A stretch of 53,428 nucleotides of DNA from Candidatus Angelobacter sp. Gp1-AA117 (lineage in GTDB: Bacteria; Acidobacteriota; Terriglobia; Terriglobales; Acidobacteriaceae). This document shows positions 46,294 through 53,428 of this stretch, piece by piece (positions within the stretch are counted from its first letter, which is position 1; every line of letters begins with the position of its first letter). The stretch is taken from NCBI GenBank assembly GCA_003223515.1, contig QHVI01000031.1:1-53428 (forward strand), read 5' to 3'. The notes beneath the pieces are model-generated. The model worked only from the letters and a program-made list of their open reading frames with translations. It ran no database searches and was not told where the DNA came from. The position numbers and the translations under genes were made by a program.

Positions 46294-47565
46294 CTAACTA
46301 GCTTGTTTCTCCACAGCCGGCAAGGAGATGTCCCGGCGCTCCACCATTTCTTTGCTGACTTCGAACTCTTTTATGCGCTTTTGGCTGGGCAGGTGGTACA
46401 TCAGGTCGAGCATCAACTCTTCCAGGATCATACGCAGGCCGCGGGCGCCCACCTTGCGTTGCATCGCTTCCTTGGCAATGGCGTGCAGTGAGCCGTCAGA
46501 GAAGCGCAGCTTCACGTTCTCGAACTCAAACATGCGCTGGTACTGCTTGATGATGGCATTGCGCGGCTTGGTAAGAATCTCGATCAGGGCCGCCTCATCC
46601 AGATCATTGAGGATGCCGACCACAGGCAGACGGCCGACGAACTCAGGAATCAGGCCAAAGCGAACCAGATCCTGGGGCTCGGCTTTCTGCAGCAGCTCTG
46701 TATCGCGCTTGCTGGCCTCGGTGAATTCCTTCTCCTTCTGCTCGTTGGTGCGGAAGCCCATCGACTTCTTGCCAATGCGCCGGGCCACGATCTTTTCCAG
46801 GCCGACAAAAGCGCCGCCGCAGATGAAAAGAATGTTGCTGGTATCTACGGGGGTGAATTCCTGGTGAGGATGCTTTCTGCCACCTTGCGGAGGAACGTTG
46901 GCAATGGTGCCTTCCAGAATCTTGAGCAGGGCCTGCTGTACGCCTTCGCCGCTTACGTCGCGGGTGATGGATGGATTTTCGTCTTTGCGGCCAATCTTAT
47001 CGATTTCGTCGATGTAGATGATTCCGGTCTGGGCGCGTCCTACATCGCCATCAGCAGCCTGCAACAGCTTGAGCACGATGTTCTCAACGTCTTCACCCAC
47101 ATAACCGGCTTCAGTAAGCGTAGTCGCGTCCACAATGGCGAAGGGCACATCCAGCATGCGGGCCAGCGTCTGGGCCAGCAGGGTCTTTCCGGTTCCGGTG
47201 GGGCCGATCAGCAGGATGTTGGATTTGGTCAATTCGACTTCGTTGCCCTTCATCCGGTTCATGTGAATGCGCTTGTAGTGGTTGTAGACCGCCACGGAGA
47301 GCTTTTTCTTGGTCTGGTCCTGCCCGATCACATACTCATCGAGGAAGGCTTTTACTTCCTGAGGTTTCGGCAGGTGATTGGGCGCCGCAGCCGCATGATT
47401 TTCTGAACGGTCGTCTTCCAGGATGGAGTTACAGACCGCTACACATTCGTCGCAGATGTAAGCCCGGGGATAATCACTGGGTGAGGAAATGAGTTTGGCG
47501 ACCGCGTCCTGTGACTTATGACAGAACGAACAACGCAGCGTATCTTCCGGCGACCTTGGCTTCAC
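46294..47565 (-). CDS. clpX: ATP-dependent Clp protease ATP-binding subunit ClpX
   Basis: I choose GTG 47565, because AAGGAG lies 5 nt before it; the frame open to 47616 would overlap the repeat before clpP. The product is 423 residues. ClpX unfolds tagged proteins and feeds them to ClpP. It has the N-terminal zinc-binding domain (Cys12, Cys15, Cys38, Cys41), then AAA+ with Walker A GPTGTGKT, Walker [14 protein letters not shown], and sensor and C-terminal domains ([28 protein letters not shown]). It lies 85 bp downstream of clpP in a tig-clpP-clpX unit. Confidence 0.97.
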   Translation of the reverse strand: MKPRSPEDTLRCSFCHKSQDAVAKLISSPSDYPRAYICDECVAVCNSILEDDRSENHAAAAPNHLPKPQEVKAFLDEYVIGQDQTKKKLSVAVYNHYKRIHMNRMKGNEVELTKSNILLIGPTGTGKTLLAQTLARMLDVPFAIVDATTLTEAGYVGEDVENIVLKLLQAADGDVGRAQTGIIYIDEIDKIGRKDENPSITRDVSGEGVQQALLKILEGTIANVPPQGGRKHPHQEFTPVDTSNILFICGGAFVGLEKIVARRIGKKSMGFRTNEQKEKEFTEASKRDTELLQKAEPQDLVRFGLIPEFVGRLPVVGILNDLDEAALIEILTKPRNAIIKQYQRMFEFENVKLRFSDGSLHAIAKEAMQRKVGARGLRMILEELMLDLMYHLPSQKRIKEFEVSKEMVERRDISLPAVEKQAS

Positions 47566-47615
47566 AGCAACTCCTTGATGGCGGACAAACACCCGGCAAC
47601 TTAGCGCATCCGGCA

Positions 47616-47665
47616 AAAGTGGCGACTACTTATGCTTATAAAAGTGGCGACTACTTATGCTTATA
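47616..47665. repeat. Perfect 25-bp tandem duplication at the 3' end of clpP
   Basis: AAAGTGGCGACTACTTATGC followed by TTATA occurs at 47616-47640 and again at 47641-47665. The second copy holds the last codons and stop of clpP; the first repeats them downstream of the stop, in the clpP-clpX gap. Confidence 0.9.
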
Positions 47666-48238
47666 GATGATGTCATCTATAATGCCATACTCTTTCGATT
47701 GTTGTGCACTCATTATAAAGTCACGTTCAACATCTTTTTCGACTTTTTCCAGTTTCTGCCCGGAGTGCTTGGCTATTAACTGGTTGGTAATCTCTCTCAT
47801 GCGTAAAATTTCCCTGGCATGAATATCGATGTCGGTGGCCTGACCGCTCAACCCAGACATTAAAGGCTGGTGGATCAATATTCTGGAGGTAGGTAAGGCA
47901 AAACGCTTACCCGCAGCGCCGGCGCACAGCAGCAGCGCCGCCATGCTGGCCGCCTGTCCACAGCAGATGGTCATCACGTCGGGACGGACGAACTGCATGG
48001 TGTCATAGATCGCCATACCGGCGGTGATCGAACCTCCGGGTGAATTGATGTAAAGCTGAATGTCCTTTTCGGGATCTTCCGCTTCCAAAAACAGAAGTTG
48101 TGCAATTACCAGGTTGGCAATGGTGTCATCAATCGGAGTGCCTATGAAAATAATGTTGTCGCGCAGCAGCCGGGAGTAAATGTCGTAAGCGCGCTCCCCA
48201 CGGCTGGTCTGCTCCACTACCATCGGTACTAGTGCCAT
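47651..48238 (-). CDS. clpP: ATP-dependent Clp protease proteolytic subunit ClpP
   Basis: ATG 48238 is preceded by AAGGAAA; the product is 195 residues, normal for ClpP. It is the serine peptidase chamber that works with ClpX in the cytoplasm. The catalytic triad is visible as Ser98 in [12 protein letters not shown], His123 in LIHQP and Asp173 in VERDFIMSA. The N-terminal [20 protein letters not shown] and YINSPGGS match the family. It lies 20 bp after the tig stop, so tig-clpP-clpX is probably one operon. A 25-bp duplication covers its stop. Confidence 0.97.
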   Translation of the reverse strand: MALVPMVVEQTSRGERAYDIYSRLLRDNIIFIGTPIDDTIANLVIAQLLFLEAEDPEKDIQLYINSPGGSITAGMAIYDTMQFVRPDVMTICCGQAASMAALLLCAGAAGKRFALPTSRILIHQPLMSGLSGQATDIDIHAREILRMREITNQLIAKHSGQKLEKVEKDVERDFIMSAQQSKEYGIIDDIIYKHK

Positions 48239-48258
48239 ACAGGGTTTTCCTTTCGCTT

Positions 48259-49737
48259 CTAAGCAGCGGTGTTCTCGGTCTCGCCCACAGAACTGTTGTA
48301 AAGGAAATTCAAAGCCTTGGCAACGCGCAGACGCGAGCGAATCTCATTCAGAGTTCCATCCTGGCTGTATTGTTGATGCAAAGCCTCAGGGGTTTGTTTC
48401 GTCTGCTGGGCCAGCACTTGAATTTCCCGGTGAATTTCCTCGTCGTTTGCGTCAATCCCTTCCGCATCGGCAATTTTTTCCAGCAGCAGGTTTGACTTCA
48501 CTTCTTTGATGGCGGCATCGCGCTGCGCGGCGCGCAGGCGGCGGAAATCCATCTGTTTCATCTGCTCCATGCTCATCCCCTGGGCAGCCAGGGCACGCAG
48601 GCCGCGTTCCAGGCGGCTCTCAATCTGGTGCTGCACGAGTACCTCAGGAACAGGAAAGTCATGGCGCTCCATAAGCTGGTCAAGAATTTTCTCTTTAATC
48701 TCATGAGTGGCCCGATGCCGGCGCTCGCCTTCCATTCCCTCACATATGCGTTTCTTCAGGTCATCAAGGGTCTGGAATTCCTGGCTCACCTCTTTGGCAA
48801 AGTCATCGTTCAACTCAGGTACCGACTTCTTTTTGATGCCATTGATACTGGTGCTGTACGTAATTGTTTTTCCCGCCAGCCTGGGTTCGGCATACTCGGC
48901 GGGGTAACTCACGTCAAAAGTGCGCTCTTCGCCGGGTTTGGCTCCCCGCAGATTGTCGGAGAACTCCTTCACGGTATTGGGTGCTCCGATTTCCAGCAAC
49001 ACCTCATCCATTTGCACCGGTTGGCCTTCGGCCTCGGCAGGTTTTCCTTCCTGCTCGCTAGCGGCCTGCGGCTCTTCTTTCGGTGTTGCCTTGAAGGAAA
49101 TCTGGGCATAGTCGCCATCCGCCAGCGGACGGTCTTCCTCAACCGGATCGTAATTTGCCTGCCGCTCCTGAAGGCCCTTCAGTTCAGCCTCAATTTCTTC
49201 GTTGGTGACGGTGACCTCAGGCTTGTCGAACTTAATGCCCTGATAACTGCCTAGTTCAAACTCCGGCAGGATTTCAAAGGCAGCCTTGAAGTGCAGGGGG
49301 CCTCCCTGTTCCATCTGAAGGTCGAGCAGGCGCGGTTCGGTAACCGGGCGGTAGCCTTCCTTCTGCACGGCCTCACGGAAATGTTGGGGGACCAGCGCTT
49401 CAAAGACATCTTTCCTGATATCGTCACCAAAACGGCTGCGGATCACGCTGGCCGGCACCTTACCTTTGCGGAAGCCTGGGACACGGGCCACTTTCGAGTA
49501 TTCCTGCACGGTCTTGTCCCATTGTTTGCTGACCACGTCGGCAGGGATATCCACAGTGATTTCGCGCACGCAGCGCATATCAACCTGGGGTTCCTCGTGC
49601 GTGTGCCCGGCATGATCATGGGCGTGTTCTTCGTGCTGCTCAGTGGCGGCGCTAGAACCGGTCTCGGTGGCCTCATTCGCTACCGGCTCAGACTGAGGAT
49701 TGTCATTCTCGGTGTTCTGTGTGTTCACGGGATTCAA
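48259..49737 (-). CDS. tig: Trigger factor chaperone with His-rich N-terminal extension
   Basis: TTG 49737 with AAGGAAG upstream gives 492 residues, about 50 more than usual. Trigger factor is the ribosome-bound chaperone and prolyl isomerase. The ribosome-binding domain starts near residue 54 ([16 protein letters not shown]) with the signature [17 protein letters not shown]. The FKBP domain follows, with a charged insert ([20 protein letters not shown]), then the C-terminal helical chaperone part. The extension before it is polar with a His/Glu cluster ([17 protein letters not shown]). A later start at ATG encoding MRCVREI would give the normal N-terminus, but no ribosome-binding site supports it as clearly. 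It is the first gene of tig-clpP-clpX. Confidence 0.95.
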   Translation of the reverse strand: MNPVNTQNTENDNPQSEPVANEATETGSSAATEQHEEHAHDHAGHTHEEPQVDMRCVREITVDIPADVVSKQWDKTVQEYSKVARVPGFRKGKVPASVIRSRFGDDIRKDVFEALVPQHFREAVQKEGYRPVTEPRLLDLQMEQGGPLHFKAAFEILPEFELGSYQGIKFDKPEVTVTNEEIEAELKGLQERQANYDPVEEDRPLADGDYAQISFKATPKEEPQAASEQEGKPAEAEGQPVQMDEVLLEIGAPNTVKEFSDNLRGAKPGEERTFDVSYPAEYAEPRLAGKTITYSTSINGIKKKSVPELNDDFAKEVSQEFQTLDDLKKRICEGMEGERRHRATHEIKEKILDQLMERHDFPVPEVLVQHQIESRLERGLRALAAQGMSMEQMKQMDFRRLRAAQRDAAIKEVKSNLLLEKIADAEGIDANDEEIHREIQVLAQQTKQTPEALHQQYSQDGTLNEIRSRLRVAKALNFLYNSSVGETENTAA

Positions 49738-50014
49738 AGGAACTTCCTTATCTGCCTGTTATTAAAGGGGTAAACCTGGGGATGTTTCGGCGATACTCCC
49801 AAACTTCCAGTTTAAGAGACGGCTGGCGGATGGTCAAACGACACAACCCTGGTTGCCATACCTCATTAGAAATGTCCCCTTTTATTTGGTTGATGTTGGC
49901 GTTGGGATGCGCAGGCTTTTCCCACACACGCCAATTTGTGCCCATTTGACTTTTAGCTTGTCTGGGAGTCTTGACAGGACAATACTAATTTGCGCGATTA
50001 CCCTCACAAATTTA

Positions 50015-50365
50015 ATGTTTTACGTCCTATCCATTTCAGACGACCCTTCGACGGCGCCTATTCGGAATACCGTCCTGGCCCATGCGGGTTACGGCGTGAT
50101 TCCAGTGCGGAACATAAGCATCGCACTCGAAGTCATGGCCGCACGGCAGGTCTCGATTGTAGTGATCGGCAACTCAATACCGCCGCACGAACGCATGCGC
50201 GTCTGCACTGAAGCTCTCAGGCGAGGTATTCCATCGGTGGTGCTTGATTCCCGCGAGCGTGGGATAGACGGCCCAAGCACAGAGCATTTCAATCCCCTGG
50301 ATGGCCCTGAAGCATTCCTGGAAAAACTTGCTGCGCTTGTGCGTCCCCGCCAATCTTCAAGGTGA
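50015..50365 (+). CDS. Receiver-like protein lacking the phospho-accepting Asp
   Basis: ATG 50015 (MFYVLSISDDPSTAPIRNTV) gives 116 residues; the frame open upstream is not supported. The alternating pattern VLSISDDP, GYGVIPVRNISIALEVM, VSIVVIGNSIPPHERM, GIPSVVLDSR is that of a response-regulator receiver fold. The position after the third strand, where Asp is expected (VLLD), reads VVIGN, so it is unlikely to be phosphorylated in the usual way. Such degenerate stand-alone receivers are frequent in Acidobacteriota. It precedes the uracil-DNA glycosylase by 34 bp; a functional link is not evident. Confidence 0.65.
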   Translation: MFYVLSISDDPSTAPIRNTVLAHAGYGVIPVRNISIALEVMAARQVSIVVIGNSIPPHERMRVCTEALRRGIPSVVLDSRERGIDGPSTEHFNPLDGPEAFLEKLAALVRPRQSSR

Positions 50366-50399
50366 ATCAGCAGCAAAAATACTGCTAAACTCAAAGTAG

Positions 50400-51095
50400 A
50401 TGTCTTCCACATTAGTTCAGCTACATAAAGAGGTAGTTGCCTGCAACCAATGTCCTCGCCTGATTGCCTATTGCCAGAAGATCGGGCGTGAGAAACGCCG
50501 CGCTTACATGGACTGGGACTACTGGGCCAAGCCGGTGCCGGGCTTTGGCGATCCTAAGGCTCGGGTATTGATTCTCGGCCTGGCTCCGGGCGCCCATGGC
50601 TCCAACCGCACCGGACGTCCTTTTACCGGGGATGGCTCCGGCTACTTTATGTATCCGGTGTTGCACAAGACCGGCTTTGCCTCGCAGCCGAATGCCACTC
50701 ACCGCGATGATGGGCTGAAACTCAATGACGCCTATATCACCGCGGCCGTGCGCTGCGCACCGCCGCAGAACAAGCCCACTCCTGAAGAGATCGCGAACTG
50801 CTCCCAGCATCTGGACCGGGAGTTCGCGGCTCTTATCAACGTGAAAATTGTAGTGGTGCTGGGCAAGATCGGTTTTGATGCCTATCTCAACTATCTGAAG
50901 CGCCGTGGTCTGCTGACCTCGAAGTCAGCCTACACCTTTGCTCACAATGTCTCTTACGATCTGCCGGATGGCCGCATCCTGCTCTGCTCGTATCATCCTT
51001 CCATGCAGAACACGCTCACGGGTAAGTTGACGGAGAAGATGTTCATGGATGTGTTCAAGAAGGCAAGAAAGCTGCTCGACAAGAAGAATGGGTAA
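50400..51095 (+). CDS. Uracil-DNA glycosylase, iron-sulfur type (family 5-like)
   Basis: The product is 231 residues from ATG 50400. It removes uracil and related damaged bases from DNA. The four Cys of the 4Fe-4S site are visible at 15, 18, 119 and 134 (CNQC, VRCAPP, ANCSQHL). The active-site loop is GLAPGAHGSNRTGRPFTGDG, where family 4 enzymes have Glu-Pro-Gly (GEAPG); the Ala there and the second motif HPSMQNTLTGKL point to family 5 (UdgB). It lies 34 bp after the receiver-like gene. A dispersed repeat cluster follows. Confidence 0.9.
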   Translation: MSSTLVQLHKEVVACNQCPRLIAYCQKIGREKRRAYMDWDYWAKPVPGFGDPKARVLILGLAPGAHGSNRTGRPFTGDGSGYFMYPVLHKTGFASQPNATHRDDGLKLNDAYITAAVRCAPPQNKPTPEEIANCSQHLDREFAALINVKIVVVLGKIGFDAYLNYLKRRGLLTSKSAYTFAHNVSYDLPDGRILLCSYHPSMQNTLTGKLTEKMFMDVFKKARKLLDKKNG

Positions 51096-51295
51096 ATGGG
51101 TAATTTGGTAAGTGGGTAAATGAAGTTTTGGCTTTGGGTCTTAGCTTTCTTTAGACTTTTGCTTTTATCCTTCAGCCTTATCTGTGTGAATCAGTTGAAT
51201 TGAATCAGTGTCATCTGTGTTGAGATTTTGACTCTGTTTCGGTTTATTTGCGTTCATCCGTTTTTATCAGCGTCATCAGAGGTAAGGTTTTGCAG
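51096..51295. repeat. Dispersed repeat cluster R4, inverted
   Basis: This contains the reverse complement of the repeat phrase found near 28160, 35815 and 42045: TATCTGTGTGAATCAG, then CAGTGTCATCTGTGTTGAG. A GGTAAATGGGTAATTTGG tract precedes it. It lies between two convergent genes. Confidence 0.75.
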
Positions 51296-53383
51296 TTACA
51301 AACTGAATCGCGGGTCGCCTTCCACTATTTGTCCGTCGAGTTTGGGCAGTTCACCTTTTTGCCATAGCTGTGTCCGATATCTGGCACGATAAAGCAAAGG
51401 GCCTCCATCGGCATGTTCACTGCGCTCCACCGGACGAGGGATGCAGACAAACTCAGTGTCGAAGCTGCCGCTCGCCGCACGCACCACGGTGTAACCATGG
51501 CCACCCATATCCACAAACGAAAGATGGGGCGAGAGATCAGGGTTCGACAGGGCGCGCGCCTTTTGCAGGTCGCCACTCCTGGCATATTCCAGGCATGACC
51601 GGACTCCATGCCGAAGCAGCATGTTCACGGTGGGCTGCGGAGTTGAATCCGCAGGCGACTGTCCCACGAACAGCGGGCGCAGTGGATGATCTTTTGGAAA
51701 GCGATGCTCAAATGCTTCCACCAGTCCGGGCGCTGAGATGGAACCGGTGATGAAAGCCACACCTACGGGTTGAAATGGCTGGGGTGGAAGAGATTTAGCC
51801 GCCAGTCCGGCCCAGAAGCTGTGACGGTCACCGGAGACGGTGGCAAACCCGGTTATGCCATGATCGCGCACGAAATCATAGATCTCGCCTCGCTCCCCGT
51901 AAGCGCTGCCGTAATCGTCGCCGCCAAATCCGGCGTAACCCGCTCCCGGCCACGGCTTGGTCAGCCCTGCAGGCAGGTTCTGAGGATCGGCACGCATATC
52001 AAGAGTGCCGATGGTATTGCCCCAGATCTTCCAGGTTGCCTTTGATTTCTGCAGCCGGTCGAGGAACCAGGCTTTCTGCTCCGCACCCAGAATGGTTTGT
52101 GGAGGTTCGCTTCGTCGAAAGTTTGCGATCTCTTTACCGCCAAACCGGATGGTCTCTGGCGGTTGGTTGCCATGGTACGCGCGGCCGCCATCCAGCACTG
52201 CAAGCACTTCTTCAGGAACAAACTCAGGAAAGTCTCCGCTGGCGAAAACTTCGGCTTCATCGCGACCATTGGGATTTTCTGATCGGTAGCTGCGCTGATC
52301 GGTGATGATCAACTCCACATTGCGTCCCCAGCGCAATGATCTGTAGCCCTTCAGGCTGGCAATGGCAGCCAGGTTGTTCGGTTCCTGCCCGAGTCCGTGG
52401 TCATCAAACCTGGTGACCGGCGTGTCTGCCACCCTGGGAGGATTGAAGCGTTCCAGCGACGCATCACCGGGCCTGGCCATGCGTGCGGGCTGATATTCAA
52501 AGAATGCCTGGTTGGCGGCTACCTTCCGTGTCTGCGCCGGGCGCGTTTTTCCTTCGAACTTCTGGAATCCCTGCCAGCCCAGCCAACTGTACTCATGGTT
52601 GTCCCACATGTTGACGAAGGGCCAGCGTGCACGCGCATCCTGAAGATCAGGATCATGCAGATAAGACCGGTAGATGGCGCGGTAGTCATCTACATTGGCA
52701 GGAATGTGAAAGTCCTGGATTTTCTCGCCGTGTTCATAGCGGACGATGTTACGAATCCGCCGGTCGTAATAGCCTTGCGGCCGGTCTTCCGGGTACCAGA
52801 CGAGTTCGTAGATGAAATCACCAAGATGCAGCACGAACCCGAGACGATCCTGTTCGGCTGCGCGCTTATCCTCAAAGATCATCCGGCGATAGGCATTCTG
52901 CGCTCCGAGGTTCGCATTCTGGCAACTGACGAAGCCAAAACGCGCGGGCCTCGGATCGTTGTCAGCAGGCGCGGTGATGGTACGGCCTATCCTGCTGCCG
53001 AAACCATCCTGATCGGTAAACCGGTACCAGTAAACCTGGGCAGGCTTCAGTCCGCCTACCAGCACGCGGCAAGTCCAGTCGGAGGCCTCGGAAACCGTGG
53101 TTGCCGCCGTGGCAATCACCCGTTGGAATGATTCATCCTGCGCAACCTCAACCGTAAGCTTCTGCACTGAATGGGAGCTATCGGGCGCGTGGCGTGTCCA
53201 CAATAGAACGCTGTGGCTGTCTGGATCGCCGGAGGCTAGGAGTCTGTCGGAAATAAAAAATACAGTTTCGCATTTTCTAGCCAATGCGGAGGGTTTAAAT
53301 TGCATGGGGAATGAGAACGAGGGAAGTTGAGATTCTGCCTGGGCTCCTTTTCCGAGCCGCAAGGAGACTTCTTGGCAATCCAT
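51296..53383 (-). CDS. PhoD-like alkaline phosphatase/phosphodiesterase
   Basis: The product is 695 residues from ATG 53383. Seen are the N-terminal Fn3-like domain (LLASGDPDSHSVLLWTRHAP, VYWYRFTD) and the PhoD metallophosphatase domain: FGFVSCQNA, VLHLGDFIYE, PFVNMWDNHEYSW, ELIITDQRSYRS and SGDRHSFWAGLA, which carry the metal-binding Asp, His and Asn. These enzymes release phosphate from phosphodiesters outside the cytoplasm and usually carry a twin-arginine signal. Here the first 45 residues show none, and a KKRRQQAF stretch is encoded upstream of the ATG in the same frame, after a TGA. The N-terminus may be wrongly placed, or the signal may have been lost. The gene ends at an inverted dispersed repeat. 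Confidence 0.88.
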   Translation of the reverse strand: MDCQEVSLRLGKGAQAESQLPSFSFPMQFKPSALARKCETVFFISDRLLASGDPDSHSVLLWTRHAPDSSHSVQKLTVEVAQDESFQRVIATAATTVSEASDWTCRVLVGGLKPAQVYWYRFTDQDGFGSRIGRTITAPADNDPRPARFGFVSCQNANLGAQNAYRRMIFEDKRAAEQDRLGFVLHLGDFIYELVWYPEDRPQGYYDRRIRNIVRYEHGEKIQDFHIPANVDDYRAIYRSYLHDPDLQDARARWPFVNMWDNHEYSWLGWQGFQKFEGKTRPAQTRKVAANQAFFEYQPARMARPGDASLERFNPPRVADTPVTRFDDHGLGQEPNNLAAIASLKGYRSLRWGRNVELIITDQRSYRSENPNGRDEAEVFASGDFPEFVPEEVLAVLDGGRAYHGNQPPETIRFGGKEIANFRRSEPPQTILGAEQKAWFLDRLQKSKATWKIWGNTIGTLDMRADPQNLPAGLTKPWPGAGYAGFGGDDYGSAYGERGEIYDFVRDHGITGFATVSGDRHSFWAGLAAKSLPPQPFQPVGVAFITGSISAPGLVEAFEHRFPKDHPLRPLFVGQSPADSTPQPTVNMLLRHGVRSCLEYARSGDLQKARALSNPDLSPHLSFVDMGGHGYTVVRAASGSFDTEFVCIPRPVERSEHADGGPLLYRARYRTQLWQKGELPKLDGQIVEGDPRFSL

Positions 53384-53428
53384 GCGAGAAAAAGCCTGCT
53401 GTCTTCGTTTTTTAAGTCATTTTGAATG

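Noticed and set aside
52397-53131. 244-residue plus-strand frame antisense to the PhoD-like gene
   Set aside because: The PhoD reading has metal-site motifs along its whole length; this frame has none.

Overview
The window looks like a chromosomal contig from a soil-type member of the Acidobacteriota (Terriglobia-like). This is inferred from the mix of a FecR/tryptophan-repeat secreted protein, a TonB-C-terminal secreted protein, the tig-clpP-clpX-lon group, a large beta-propeller hybrid kinase, moderately high GC and the style of the dispersed intergenic repeats. No 16S gene or other decisive marker is present.

Layout. 1-16.3 kb holds two very large surface or secreted proteins: the 3' part of an Ig-like/LamG protein carrying a 657-bp internal tandem duplication, and a 4,486-residue Rhs (polymorphic-toxin type) protein. 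The latter runs signal peptide, many Ig-like modules, a propeller-like region, an Rhs/YD shell, then a 178-residue tip. The tip carries the zinc-ligand spacing of the S1/P1 nuclease and phospholipase C fold. 16.4-20.1 kb (minus strand) holds a small four-helix membrane protein (possible immunity candidate), a second membrane protein, a His/Met-rich porin-like protein and a small His/Cys-rich secreted protein. 20.3-28.1 kb is a signalling block: a giant propeller hybrid kinase, a small lipoprotein, tRNA-Gly(CCC), a 53-residue RebB-like/lysine-tail protein, an Hpt protein and a second hybrid kinase.

28.3-32.6 kb holds a peroxiredoxin-like gene with an in-frame TGA that is best read as selenocysteine, a TonB-type protein and an NtrB/NtrC-like kinase and sigma-54 activator pair. 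32.9-35.5 kb is a FecR/Trp-repeat protein. 36.0-39.1 kb is histidine degradation (hutU, hutI). 39.3-43.2 kb has an M1 aminopeptidase, a small membrane-anchored protein and engB. 43.3-43.6 kb is a frameshifted cytochrome P450 relic. 43.7-49.7 kb is the protein quality-control group lon, clpX, clpP, tig, all on the minus strand. The end has a degenerate receiver-like protein, a family-5-type uracil-DNA glycosylase and a PhoD-like phosphatase.

The signals most worth following are: (1) the Rhs tip, whose predicted autocleavage would expose an N-terminal Trp exactly where this zinc fold uses Trp1 as a metal ligand; (2) the UxxC peroxiredoxin-like selenoprotein candidate with a SECIS-like hairpin; (3) the RebB-like micro-protein beside phosphorelay genes; (4) the P450 relic; (5) a family of intergenic repeats seen at several loci. 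No database search could be run, so family names rest on motif recognition.
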